Below, in pieces: positions 1 through 7,767 of a DNA stretch of 64,000 nt; within the stretch, counting starts at the first letter, position 1; every line of letters begins with the position of its first letter. Source of the stretch: Corynebacterium lubricantis DSM 45231 (GTDB lineage Bacteria; Actinomycetota; Actinomycetes; Mycobacteriales; Mycobacteriaceae); assembly GCF_000379425.1 (NCBI RefSeq), contig NZ_KB902215.1, forward strand, positions 124,001 to 188,000, given 5' to 3'. The notes under the pieces are model-generated. The model was not told the origin of the DNA, did no database searches, and saw only the letters and a program-made list of their open reading frames with translations. A program made the translations under genes and the position numbers.

Positions 1-558
1 CCGTCGTTCCACCCACATTCCCTTGGTGAACTCCACCGCCGAAAATTCGACGATATTGCTCCCATCAGTAGTCGGGCGCCCGCCAGTCTCAATCTGTCGC
101 GCAGCGTCCAAAATGCCGAGGGCCGCCTCAGGGTCAACCTCGGCGAGGTGAGCAACGTGCACCACCCTCTGATAGGGCTTGACCTCGATATAGGCCAAGG
201 GATAGTCCGCGATAAGGCCCATTAAGGTGGCTTCGATGCTATCGAGGTAGGCCTCGTCATCGTCGCTAAGCACTAAGCCCCCATCCGTCTGCTCGGCGCC
301 GTGCGAACCAACAAGGACCACGGGCTCGCGTAAGGGGCAGACCTGCATGAGGCCGTCCAAATGACGCCCGGACAAGACGACGACCTCAGTGTTGGGCAGC
401 GTAGCTAGGCTTTCCAAGGCCCGCACCGTCGTTGGATTGGCGATCACGGACATCGGATCGGGCCGCAGTGGGGCAACAGTGCCGTCGAAGTCGGTGGCAA
501 GGAGCAGACGCTCGGCCTGGGCGAGATGGGCAATCGCGTGATGGGCGGCAGGTGTCAT
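1..558 (-). CDS. otsB: Trehalose-6-phosphate phosphatase OtsB (3' part outside window)
   Basis: Dephosphorylates trehalose-6-phosphate, the second step of the OtsAB pathway; trehalose is both an osmoprotectant and the acceptor for mycolates in this order. The visible 186 residues hold the HAD motif LLATDFDGT near residue 22 with its nucleophile Asp, then VVLSGR and VGSHGAE, the usual order in OtsB. The gene runs off the left edge, so the C-terminal HAD motifs are not seen. The start ATG overlaps the stop of the upstream lipoprotein gene (ATGA), which suggests translational coupling in an otsA-lipoprotein-otsB operon. Confidence 0.9.
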   Translation of the reverse strand, partial: MTPAAHHAIAHLAQAERLLLATDFDGTVAPLRPDPMSVIANPTTVRALESLATLPNTEVVVLSGRHLDGLMQVCPLREPVVLVGSHGAEQTDGGLVLSDDDEAYLDSIEATLMGLIADYPLAYIEVKPYQRVVHVAHLAEVDPEAALGILDAARQIETGGRPTTDGSNIVEFSAVEFTKGMWVERR

Positions 559-1028
559 TGTTTCATCAACCTTATGGAAGGAGGCTCGATCCCGCTGTCG
601 GCTTTCGTGAGGACTATCTCGGTGTCCGTAAGGTGGTCGATCTCAAACGTCGAATCTATTGTAAACAGTCCGTGAAGCTCGTCGTGGACATACTGGGAGC
701 CCCCGTCGCACGAGCTGGTGTCCATGTACTCAATATTCTCAAAGGTCATCTCGGAAGCATCGATGGTTGCTACTTCTTCCTCACCATTGGTGAAGCGCAC
801 CGCGGCCTGGAACGGGGAGCAGCCGGTATTGCCAGCGATCGACGATTCACCAAACACAAACCGGGCTGCACCGGCGGCGCTTTGCGGGAGCTCATCGGGG
901 GAACCCGGTGTTGTATACAGGCTGACAACCTGCCATGTTGGCCCAACCATGGAGTTCTCCTCAGGTTGGCTAGAGCAACCCACCAGCAAGGTGGCAGCTG
1001 CGATGGTGCCGATGACCGCCTTACGCAT
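555..1028 (-). CDS. Small secreted lipoprotein between otsA and otsB
   Basis: 157-residue protein with a lipoprotein signal: MRKAVIGT, a hydrophobic core and lipobox LLVGC, so Cys18 would become the lipid-modified N-terminus. The rest is a single domain with two further cysteines (in NTGCSP and SSCDGG) that could form a disulfide outside the membrane. Its size and the mix of short strands resemble META/HslJ-type domains, but this is a weak impression. Start and stop both overlap neighbours (TAATG with otsA, ATGA with otsB), so it should be made together with the trehalose enzymes. Function unknown; a cell-envelope role linked to trehalose use is inference. Confidence 0.75.
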   Translation of the reverse strand: MRKAVIGTIAAATLLVGCSSQPEENSMVGPTWQVVSLYTTPGSPDELPQSAAGAARFVFGESSIAGNTGCSPFQAAVRFTNGEEEVATIDASEMTFENIEYMDTSSCDGGSQYVHDELHGLFTIDSTFEIDHLTDTEIVLTKADSGIEPPSIRLMKQ

Positions 1029-2347
1029 TAAGAAGCCTCTTTCGTTGCTGCAAGAGAATTGAGAAATGTCTGGGCCCAGCGAGCCACCGTGAACTCATTG
1101 ACCTGATGGTTCATGGCAAGCATGGCATCCTGCGCGCCGGCGGAACCGCGCGCTTCCACTGCATCCATAATGGCATCCTTGATAGACACGATGTCGAAAG
1201 GATTGCACAAGTGTGCCTGACCCAGTTCTACTGCTGCGCCGGCGAACTCGGATAATACGAGCGCTCCATCGCCGCGCGGGTGGCTTGCCACATATTCCTT
1301 TGCTACCAGATTCATGCCGTCTTTAAACGGGGTGACCAGCATGATATCGGCCAGTGCATAGTATTCGTGGAGCTGTTTTTTGCCCATGGAGCGGTGGTAA
1401 TAATGCACCACTGGCCGACCGATTTCACCAAACCGTCCGTTGATGCGACCTACAGCTTCTTCGACCGCGCTGCGGGTTTGGCGGTAATGGTCGATGCGCT
1501 CTCGTGAGGGAGTAGCGATTTGGACGAAAGTCACATCGCTAAGCTTGCCCTCTTCCAACAGCTCCTCAATCGCGGTGAGACGCTGCAGGATGCCCTTGGT
1601 GTAATCGAGCCTGTCGACACCAAGTAAAACAGTGCTGGGAGAGCCGAGTTTCGCACGGAGCGTTGCTGTGGTGCCCGGATCAACTGCACCGAAACCGCGC
1701 GGGTCGATGGAAATGGGGAAAGTGCCGGTCGTCACTGCACCATCGACGATCGACGAAAAGTTGTCCTCATCCCGCGTTCTTTGGAAACCCACCAAGTCAG
1801 CTCCGCTGACTCCCGCGATAATCTCGTCACTCCATGGGAGCTGACGGAATAAGTCCGGGGAGGGAAAGGGGATATGGAGGAAGAATCCGATGGACAGGTC
1901 TGGGCGCATCTCGCGCAAAAGGCCTGGCACGAGCAGTAGCTGGTAATCCTGGATCCACACCGTGGCCCCGCGCGCAGAGACGCGAGCGACCTCACCCGCA
2001 AACTTTTCATTGACGCTTCGGTAGCGCTCCCACCAGGCTTGATCGTAGGTGGGGTGGACAATCAGGTCATGAAAAAGGGGCCAGAGGGTCGCGTTGGAAA
2101 AGCCCTCGTAAAACTCTTCGAAGTCAGCGGAGGACAATTGCACGGGGTGGAGGAGCACGTTCCCATTAGAAAACGGTTCCATGGAGGCGTCGGCGACTCC
2201 CGGCCAACCGACCCAGCAGCCTTGCTGCTCCTGCAGAATCGGCTCAAGCGCAGCGACAAGCCCACCGGGAGAAGGAACCCAGTGGCCATCGACCAAATCT
2301 ACGGGCAGACGATTCGCTGCCACTACAAAGGAGTTGTCGCCGTACAT
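1028..2347 (-). CDS. otsA: Trehalose-6-phosphate synthase OtsA (GT20)
   Basis: Transfers glucose from UDP- or ADP-glucose to glucose-6-phosphate. The 439-residue protein shows GT20 landmarks: ANRLPVDL near residue 11, PSPGGL, WVGWPG, NATLWPLFHD, WIQDYQLLLVPG, FFLHIPFPSPDLFR, LLGVDRLDYTKGI, TPSRERIDHYR and DGMNLVAKEY. It is shorter than the roughly 480-residue corynebacterial enzymes I recall; about 38 residues appear to be missing between NFSSIVDG and TFPISID (around residues 197-209). All core substrate motifs remain. Its stop overlaps the lipoprotein start, and the lysine-tail gene ends 22 bp upstream, so one transcript probably covers all four genes. Confidence 0.93.
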   Translation of the reverse strand: MYGDNSFVVAANRLPVDLVDGHWVPSPGGLVAALEPILQEQQGCWVGWPGVADASMEPFSNGNVLLHPVQLSSADFEEFYEGFSNATLWPLFHDLIVHPTYDQAWWERYRSVNEKFAGEVARVSARGATVWIQDYQLLLVPGLLREMRPDLSIGFFLHIPFPSPDLFRQLPWSDEIIAGVSGADLVGFQRTRDEDNFSSIVDGAVTTGTFPISIDPRGFGAVDPGTTATLRAKLGSPSTVLLGVDRLDYTKGILQRLTAIEELLEEGKLSDVTFVQIATPSRERIDHYRQTRSAVEEAVGRINGRFGEIGRPVVHYYHRSMGKKQLHEYYALADIMLVTPFKDGMNLVAKEYVASHPRGDGALVLSEFAGAAVELGQAHLCNPFDIVSIKDAIMDAVEARGSAGAQDAMLAMNHQVNEFTVARWAQTFLNSLAATKEAS

Positions 2348-2369
2348 CCGCTTTCGCGTTCGATTCGTT

Positions 2370-2699
2370 CTACTCAGCCGCTGGGGAGGCCTTCTTAGCG
2401 ACCTTTTTCGTAGTTTTCTTCGTTGTCTTCTTGGTGGCCTTCTTCTTTGTAGCCTTCTTCTTGGTGGCGGTCTTTGCCGCAGCCTCTTCTGGAGTTTCCT
2501 CCTGTGGGGACAGCTCTTCCTCGAAGCGCTTGTACACCAAGCCCTCTGGCTCCACGCCGAGCATGGACATCAGGGTCACACCGTCCATGAGATCCTCCGC
2601 ATAGGTTGCCACAATGCGACGGGCGCCCAGTGCGGTCTGTTCTTCAACCTCGTGGATGGCCTCGGCCGAGGGGCGACTATCCGTGATCTTTGGGGGCAC
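2370..2699 (-). CDS. Small protein with lysine-rich, histone-H1-like C-terminal tail
   Basis: 109 residues. The N-terminal 70 residues are acidic to neutral (PSAEAIHEVEEQTALGARRI, then MSMLGVEP). The C-terminal 36 residues are repeats of the type ATKKKATKK and TTKKTTKK, like the tails of histone H1, HupB and other actinobacterial nucleic-acid-binding proteins. Start is GTG at 2699, preceded by a perfect AGGAGG at 2706-2711. It lies 22 bp before otsA in the same direction. No enzyme motif seen. DNA or RNA binding through the tail is inferred from composition only. Confidence 0.75.
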   Translation of the reverse strand: MPPKITDSRPSAEAIHEVEEQTALGARRIVATYAEDLMDGVTLMSMLGVEPEGLVYKRFEEELSPQEETPEEAAAKTATKKKATKKKATKKTTKKTTKKVAKKASPAAE

Positions 2700-2800
2700 G
2701 AAAATTCCTCCTGAAAGGTGGTGGGAAACTAAAAAACTACAAACGTAAGTGCGTCTATTCTACGCTACCGAGATGCCAACCCGCCCGGTTGCCTCCCCAA

Positions 2801-4309
2801 TCAGCGCTGGGGCTGTTTACCTCGTCGATTAGCGGGCCGTGCTTGACGACGAGTGCGCGCCGCCTGCTCTGCCCGGCGGATCTGCTGGAAGGTGACGCGG
2901 CCGGCGGCCCGGAAAGCGTGGTACGGGGCCATGACCTGAGGGCGACGAATACGACGAGCAAACCACTCACCGAGCGTCACTCCGGCCGCGAGAGCCAAGG
3001 CCGTGCCGACGGCAATACCCAAATTGGTAATTCCCACAACGACCTGGTCGTTCAAGACGGCGTACATACCGCGGTAGACGGACAGACCGGGAAGGAAGGG
3101 AGTAACACCTGCGATTGCTGTAATCAGTGGAGGCACCATGAAGCGGCGGGCGAGCAAACCACCGGCAAGGCCAATCATGGCGGCGCATACTGCCGCAGCG
3201 AACACAGAACTCACCCCGGCGGGCAGGAGCACGATGTAATAGGTGATGGAGCCAATCGCGGCGGTTAAGCCGGACACCCACAGCGCCGTCTTGTCCGCGT
3301 AGCACGCCAGCGCAAACCCGATAACTGCGATGGTGCCTGCGGTAATGCTGGCGATCGCTGAGCCAAATGTTGGGGTCACGGTGCCAGTCTGGATCGGTGG
3401 TAAACCGGGGCCAACCAGGGCTGAAAGTTGAATTCCTGTGGCCACTCCAGCGACGATGCCGCCCGTGTTCAGCAGCGTTTCGAAGAATCTGGCGCTCGCC
3501 GTCACCGGAGCCCCGGTCATACCGTCTTGCAGCGATTGCACCAGAGTTAACCCAGCAAGCAGGACAACAATGCCCGATGCAATAGCTAGGCTCGGCGAGA
3601 ACTGCAGCCCGAAATAGCCGCCGATTTCGTACGCGATATATGCTGGGATCGTTGCAAGTAACCCACCCAGGACGCACTGAAAGAAGTACGGAAGTTCGCG
3701 CCTGCTCAGCCAACCATTCACAAGCATGATGAGGTAGGCGGTGATCGCACCGGTGAGCGCCATATATAAGTCGCCACCAAACAAGATGGAGACGCCACCG
3801 CCCATCGCGGCCCACCCCAACAATGCGAGACCCGGGCCATGCGGAGGTGGAGAGAGGCTGATCTCGTCGAGAATTTTCTCGGCCAGCTCTGGCGGAGTCG
3901 CACCGGAGCGGATCGAACGGATCAACCGGTCGACCTCGGAGAGCTTGGAGAAATTCGTATCCATGCTCTTGACCACGCGCATGACACTGACCGGCTGCTT
4001 CGTGGTCGTGCCGATGGTGGTGTGCAAACGGATGGAATTGAGCGTGATGTCTATGTGGCAATAGTGCAGGCCGTACGACGAGGTGACCGTGTGGATCTGA
4101 GCGCGCGCATCCGCGTTCGGGGTGCCTGAGGAAAGCAAGATATCGCCGATTCTGGCGGCGATATTCATCACTGCTGCCACCTGGGCAGGATTAGTGAGGT
4201 CGACTGGTGCGAGTGGCGACGGCGGCGGGGAAGCCATCGCGGTATCAATGGTGGCTACATGCCCGCCACCGCGAAGTGCATCCCTCAATTTCTCAAACAC
4301 ATTGGGCAC
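2801..4309 (-). CDS. thrE: Threonine/serine exporter ThrE
   Basis: Membrane carrier exporting L-threonine and L-serine, driven by the proton gradient. The 502-residue protein matches my memory of C. glutamicum ThrE (about 489 residues): PPPSPLAPVDLT, ARIGDILLSSGT, NFSKLSEVDRLIRSI, ASGIVVLLAGLTLVQSLQDG, GGLLARRFMVPPLITAIAG and LGEWFARR. The N-terminal soluble half is followed by about ten membrane segments from roughly residue 160, and the C-terminus is basic (RTRRQARPANRRGK). The GTG start at 4309 is preceded by a possible -10 TAAGGT ending 6 nt before it, so the mRNA may be leaderless. Divergent from ddh, as in C. glutamicum. Confidence 0.93.
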   Translation of the reverse strand: MPNVFEKLRDALRGGGHVATIDTAMASPPPSPLAPVDLTNPAQVAAVMNIAARIGDILLSSGTPNADARAQIHTVTSSYGLHYCHIDITLNSIRLHTTIGTTTKQPVSVMRVVKSMDTNFSKLSEVDRLIRSIRSGATPPELAEKILDEISLSPPPHGPGLALLGWAAMGGGVSILFGGDLYMALTGAITAYLIMLVNGWLSRRELPYFFQCVLGGLLATIPAYIAYEIGGYFGLQFSPSLAIASGIVVLLAGLTLVQSLQDGMTGAPVTASARFFETLLNTGGIVAGVATGIQLSALVGPGLPPIQTGTVTPTFGSAIASITAGTIAVIGFALACYADKTALWVSGLTAAIGSITYYIVLLPAGVSSVFAAAVCAAMIGLAGGLLARRFMVPPLITAIAGVTPFLPGLSVYRGMYAVLNDQVVVGITNLGIAVGTALALAAGVTLGEWFARRIRRPQVMAPYHAFRAAGRVTFQQIRRAEQAARTRRQARPANRRGKQPQR

Positions 4310-4404
4310 ATACGCACCTTAACGCCTGTAGTATTCCTGGGACTACTGATGCACCAGGGTAGGGTGGAAAACACTCACCCCCAACGTAAAGGAGCACGTC
4401 ACAC

Positions 4405-5358
4405 ATGCGCGTAGGAATCGTCGGCTATGGAAATCTGGGCAAGAGCGTGGAAAAACTCGTCGCACTGCAGCCAGATATGGAAGTGAGCGCGATCTTCTCC
4501 CGCCGCGACACCCTGGACACCGACACTCGGGTGTTGCCAGTGGCTGAATTTGAAAAGTACAGCGACGAAATCGACGTCGCGATCCTGTGCCTCGGCTCCG
4601 CCACCGACATTCCTGAGCAGGCTCCAGAGTTTGCCAAGCACGTCAACACTGTAGATACCTACGACAACCACCGCGATGTCCCACGTCACCGTCAGACGAT
4701 GAACGAGGTCGCGGAAGCACACGAGACCGTTGCCATCGTGTCTACCGGTTGGGATCCAGGCATGTTCTCGATCAACCGCACCATGGCCGAGGCGATCCTG
4801 CCCAACGCGAAGCAGAATACGTTCTGGGGTCCGGGCCTGTCCCAGGGTCACTCCGACGCAGTGCGTCGCATCGACGGTGTGATCAAGGGAGTGCAGTACA
4901 CCATCCCTGCAGAAGACGCTTTGCAGCGCGCACGCAACGGCGAGACCGAAGGCCTCGATGGCAAGAGCGCCCACAAGCGCGTGTGCTACATCGTGGCTGA
5001 CGAGGCTGATCAGGAGCGCATCGAGAACGAGATCCGCACTATGCCTGACTACTTCGTGGGCTACCAGGTCGAGGTGCACTTCGTCGACGAGGCAACTTTC
5101 GACGCAGAACACACTGGAATGCCGCACGGCGGACACGTAGTCACCACCGGTGACACGGGCGGATTCCATCACCTGATCGAGTACACCTTGGAGCTTGAGC
5201 GCAACCCTGATTTTACCGGCGCTGTTGCTATTGCATACGCTCGCGCGGCGGTGCGCATGCAGGAAAACCAAGCATATGGTGCATATTCAGTGCTTGAGGT
5301 TCCCCCGTTCCTCATTTCGCCTACCCCGCTTGATGACCTCATTGCTCGCGACGTGTAA
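4405..5358 (+). CDS. ddh: meso-Diaminopimelate D-dehydrogenase Ddh
   Basis: Catalyses NADPH-dependent reductive amination of tetrahydrodipicolinate directly to meso-diaminopimelate, a one-step shortcut in lysine and cell-wall synthesis that many corynebacteria have. The 317 residues match family length (320 in C. glutamicum). N-terminal Rossmann motif GIVGYGNLGKSVE at residues 4-16, then ILCLGSATDIPEQAP, STGWDPGMFSINR, WGPGLSQGHSDAVRRI, AEHTGMPHGGHV and TGDTGGFHH, the dinucleotide- and substrate-binding segments. Good ribosome site AAAGGAG about 10 nt before ATG. tRNA-Thr follows 12 bp downstream, and the shared terminator lies beyond it. Confidence 0.96.
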   Translation: MRVGIVGYGNLGKSVEKLVALQPDMEVSAIFSRRDTLDTDTRVLPVAEFEKYSDEIDVAILCLGSATDIPEQAPEFAKHVNTVDTYDNHRDVPRHRQTMNEVAEAHETVAIVSTGWDPGMFSINRTMAEAILPNAKQNTFWGPGLSQGHSDAVRRIDGVIKGVQYTIPAEDALQRARNGETEGLDGKSAHKRVCYIVADEADQERIENEIRTMPDYFVGYQVEVHFVDEATFDAEHTGMPHGGHVVTTGDTGGFHHLIEYTLELERNPDFTGAVAIAYARAAVRMQENQAYGAYSVLEVPPFLISPTPLDDLIARDV

Positions 5359-5370
5359 TATCGTTTCAGT

Positions 5371-5443
5371 GCTGGAGTGGCGCAATCGGTAGCGCAACGC
5401 ACTTGTAATGCGTAGGTTGCGAGTTCAAGTCTCGTCTCCAGCT
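5371..5443 (+). tRNA. tRNA-Thr (anticodon TGT)
   Basis: 73-nt cloverleaf. Acceptor GCTGGAG (5371-5377) pairs with CTCCAGC (5436-5442), discriminator T. Anticodon arm ACGCA-CTTGTAA-TGCGT gives anticodon TGT, reading ACA/ACG. The T-arm holds GTTCAAG. CCA is not encoded. Lies just after ddh and may be co-transcribed with it. Confidence 0.95.
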
Positions 5444-5452
5444 CTGAAGAGG

Positions 5453-5499
5453 AACGGCCGGTGGTGGTGAAGCAAAAAGCTTCGCGACGACCGGCCGTT
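5453..5499. terminator. Bidirectional hairpin terminator
   Basis: Arms AACGGCCGGT (5453-5462) and ACCGGCCGTT (5490-5499) pair fully, with an inner hairpin GAAGC-AAAAA-GCTTC. It separates tRNA-Thr from the convergent MFS gene and can serve both strands; a short T-rich stretch follows on the plus strand. Confidence 0.8.
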
Positions 5500-5507
5500 T
5501 CACTTTG

Positions 5508-6851
5508 CTAAACCGCTCTTGTTTCAGCCCCCTGCTGCGGATCACGCACTGGCAGAAGTAGCAGCAAGCCCGCGAGCAAGACCACGATGATGCCGATGAT
5601 GCCAGCTCGGTCGCCCATGTTGCCCAGCCCTACGAATAGGCCGAACAGAGCCGGGGTGAGCCAGGAAACGGCACGTCCAGTAGTTGTGTAGAGGCCGAAG
5701 ATCTGGCCTTCCTTGCCTGGCTCGGCAACGCGGGCGACGAAGGAGCGCGCAGCCGACTGGGCAGGGCCGACGAACATGCACAGGATTAAACCGAGGATCC
5801 AAAAGGCCGTAGGGCCCTCGACGAAGAACAGTCCCACTCCGGCAAGGATCATTAGGGTGAGCGAGCCGATGATGACTGTGCGGGGGCCGATTTTATCGTC
5901 GAGAAGCCCGCCTATTGCTGCGCCAATAGCCGCGACGACATTGGCGGCGATGCCGAAGATGAGGACGTCGCTGGCTGAGAGCCCAAAGACGGTAACCGCG
6001 AGGATTGCGCCGAACGTGAATACGCCGGCGAGTCCGTCGCGGAAGACAGCGGAGGCGATCAGGAAGGTCAGACCGTTGCGGTTGGTGTGCCACATTTGCT
6101 TGATGTCGCGGAAGAGACGCTTGTAGGAATCGACGAATGATTCTTTAAACCCGGCATCTTGCCCCGTGATTTCTGGGATGCGGAACATTAGCGGCAGTGC
6201 ATGGAGGAAGAACCATGCTGCGGCGAAGAGCGCGACGAGGCGGATATTCAGGCCGTTTTCGATAGGCAGATTGAGCAGTCCGCGAGTGTCGCCGTCACCA
6301 GAGATGAATCCGACGAAGCAGACCAGCAGCAAGACAATTCCGCCAACGTAGCCAGCGGCCCAGCCAATGCCGGATACTTTGCCTACGGTCTCAGGCGTCG
6401 AGACTTGGTTCAGCATCGCGAAATAGGACACTTCTGCGAACTCGATGGTCACGGATGCCACCGCGAGCAAAATGACACCCAGCCAGAAATATTGCGCTGA
6501 GCTGTCCTCGACGAAAAACAACAGTGCCATGGCGACGATGGTGAGCAACGTCCACATCACCACAGAGCGTTTACGGGTGCCTTTTTGATCCGCGCGCTGG
6601 CCCATCACTGGCGTGACGAGCGCGATAAAGACACCCGCTGCTGCCATGGCAAATGAGTACCATTGGGAGGCAGAGATGCTTCCCTCGACGTTTTTACCGA
6701 CGGTGTCCACGAGATACACAGAGAAGATAAATGTCAGCAAGACGGCGTTAAAAGCGGCGGAGCCTGCGTCCCAGGCAGACCAGGCTGCAACGGAGAGTTT
6801 GTCGGTGCGGCGCGAGGTGGCTCCCGGGGTTGCATTCTGGTGAGTCGTCAT
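5508..6851 (-). CDS. MFS transporter, UMF1/Atg22-like family
   Basis: 447-residue inner-membrane protein with about 12 hydrophobic segments, beginning KLSVAAWSAWDAGSAAFNAV, the N-terminal pattern of the UMF1 (Atg22-like) branch of the major facilitator superfamily. VTPVMGQRADQKGTRKR in the loop after the second to third segment is the MFS signature loop. Substrate cannot be read from sequence; some relatives export amino acids. The open frame extends upstream to 7133, but ATG 6851 is preferred because TACTAT (6858-6863) sits 6 nt upstream as a -10 for a leaderless mRNA, and the extension would run into phoR. Divergent from phoR. Confidence 0.85.
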   Translation of the reverse strand: MTTHQNATPGATSRRTDKLSVAAWSAWDAGSAAFNAVLLTFIFSVYLVDTVGKNVEGSISASQWYSFAMAAAGVFIALVTPVMGQRADQKGTRKRSVVMWTLLTIVAMALLFFVEDSSAQYFWLGVILLAVASVTIEFAEVSYFAMLNQVSTPETVGKVSGIGWAAGYVGGIVLLLVCFVGFISGDGDTRGLLNLPIENGLNIRLVALFAAAWFFLHALPLMFRIPEITGQDAGFKESFVDSYKRLFRDIKQMWHTNRNGLTFLIASAVFRDGLAGVFTFGAILAVTVFGLSASDVLIFGIAANVVAAIGAAIGGLLDDKIGPRTVIIGSLTLMILAGVGLFFVEGPTAFWILGLILCMFVGPAQSAARSFVARVAEPGKEGQIFGLYTTTGRAVSWLTPALFGLFVGLGNMGDRAGIIGIIVVLLAGLLLLLPVRDPQQGAETRAV

Positions 6852-6857
6852 ACGTTG

Positions 6858-6863
6858 ATAGTA
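6858..6863 (-). promoter_or_regulatory. -10 hexamer for a leaderless MFS transcript
   Basis: TACTAT on the minus strand ends 6 nt before the ATG at 6851, with no Shine-Dalgarno between. This decides the start codon against the longer frame. Confidence 0.5.
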
Positions 6864-6975
6864 GAGGTAGACGCCCTGTTTTGCCCTCGGAACCGATGTA
6901 CAGCAGGCATTCAGTAAACGTACAGCTTCGAGGAGTTGACTAGAGAACAAATCGTACAGAAGGCGGAAAATTGTA

Positions 6976-7689
6976 ATGTCTGATTCACAAAACACACAGA
7001 ACGTGAAGGTGCTTGTCGTAGATGACGAGCCCAACATCGTCGAACTGCTCACCGTCTCCCTGAAATTCCAGGGATTTGAAGTTGAAAGCGCAAACTCCGG
7101 GCAGGAAGCTCTGCGAATCGCCCGCGAATTCAATCCTGACGCTTATATCCTCGATGTGATGATGCCGAACATGGACGGCTTCGAACTGTTGGGGAAGCTG
7201 CGCGCCGAGGGGATCGATGGCCCAGTGCTGTTCCTGACGGCGAAGGATGCGGTGGAAGATCGGATTCACGGCCTCACCATTGGCGCCGACGACTACGTGA
7301 CCAAGCCATTCTCCCTCGAAGAGGTAATCACCCGCCTGAGGGTCATCCTGCGCCGCGGCAACGTTACCGAATCCGCAAGCGAAGACTCGACGATCCGCTA
7401 CGCTGACCTGACCTTGAATGATGAAACTCACGAGGTCACCAAGGGCGGCGAGATCATCGACCTGTCTCCGACGGAGTTCAATCTGCTGCGTTACCTCATG
7501 CTCAATGCGGAAGTGGTCTTGTCTAAGTCGAAGATCCTCGACAACGTCTGGCACTACGACTTTGGTGGCGACGGCAACGTGGTGGAGTCCTACATTTCCT
7601 ACCTGCGTCGTAAGATCGACACCGGTGATGTTCCGCTGATCCACACCGTGCGAGGCGTGGGATACGTTTTGCGCACGCCCCGTCAGTAA
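6976..7689 (+). CDS. phoR: Two-component response regulator PhoR (phosphate starvation), OmpR class
   Basis: 237 residues: receiver domain 10-125 with VLVVDDEPNIVELL and phospho-acceptor Asp60 in YILDVMMPN, switch Lys in DDYVTKPFSLEEV, then an OmpR winged helix (SPTEFNLLRYLM ... GVGYVLRTPRQ). The sequence SLKFQGFEVE is close to M. tuberculosis PhoP; in C. glutamicum the orthologue is named PhoR and activates genes under phosphate limitation. The kinase follows 78 bp downstream. Target candidates in this window are pstSCAB and the nuclease gene at 18903-21506. The name clash (PhoP in mycobacteria, PhoR in corynebacteria) should be kept in mind. Confidence 0.92.
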   Translation: MSDSQNTQNVKVLVVDDEPNIVELLTVSLKFQGFEVESANSGQEALRIAREFNPDAYILDVMMPNMDGFELLGKLRAEGIDGPVLFLTAKDAVEDRIHGLTIGADDYVTKPFSLEEVITRLRVILRRGNVTESASEDSTIRYADLTLNDETHEVTKGGEIIDLSPTEFNLLRYLMLNAEVVLSKSKILDNVWHYDFGGDGNVVESYISYLRRKIDTGDVPLIHTVRGVGYVLRTPRQ

Positions 7690-7767
7690 AGGCCAGTAAG
7701 AACACTTACTTTCCTTCCCGAGTATTCCCAAGTTTTTACAGGGTTAGTAATTTAGGGTCGTTAGCTT

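Noticed and set aside
2967..4061. 364-codon minus-strand frame inside thrE
   Set aside because: Arg/His-rich out-of-phase reading of thrE; no membrane pattern.
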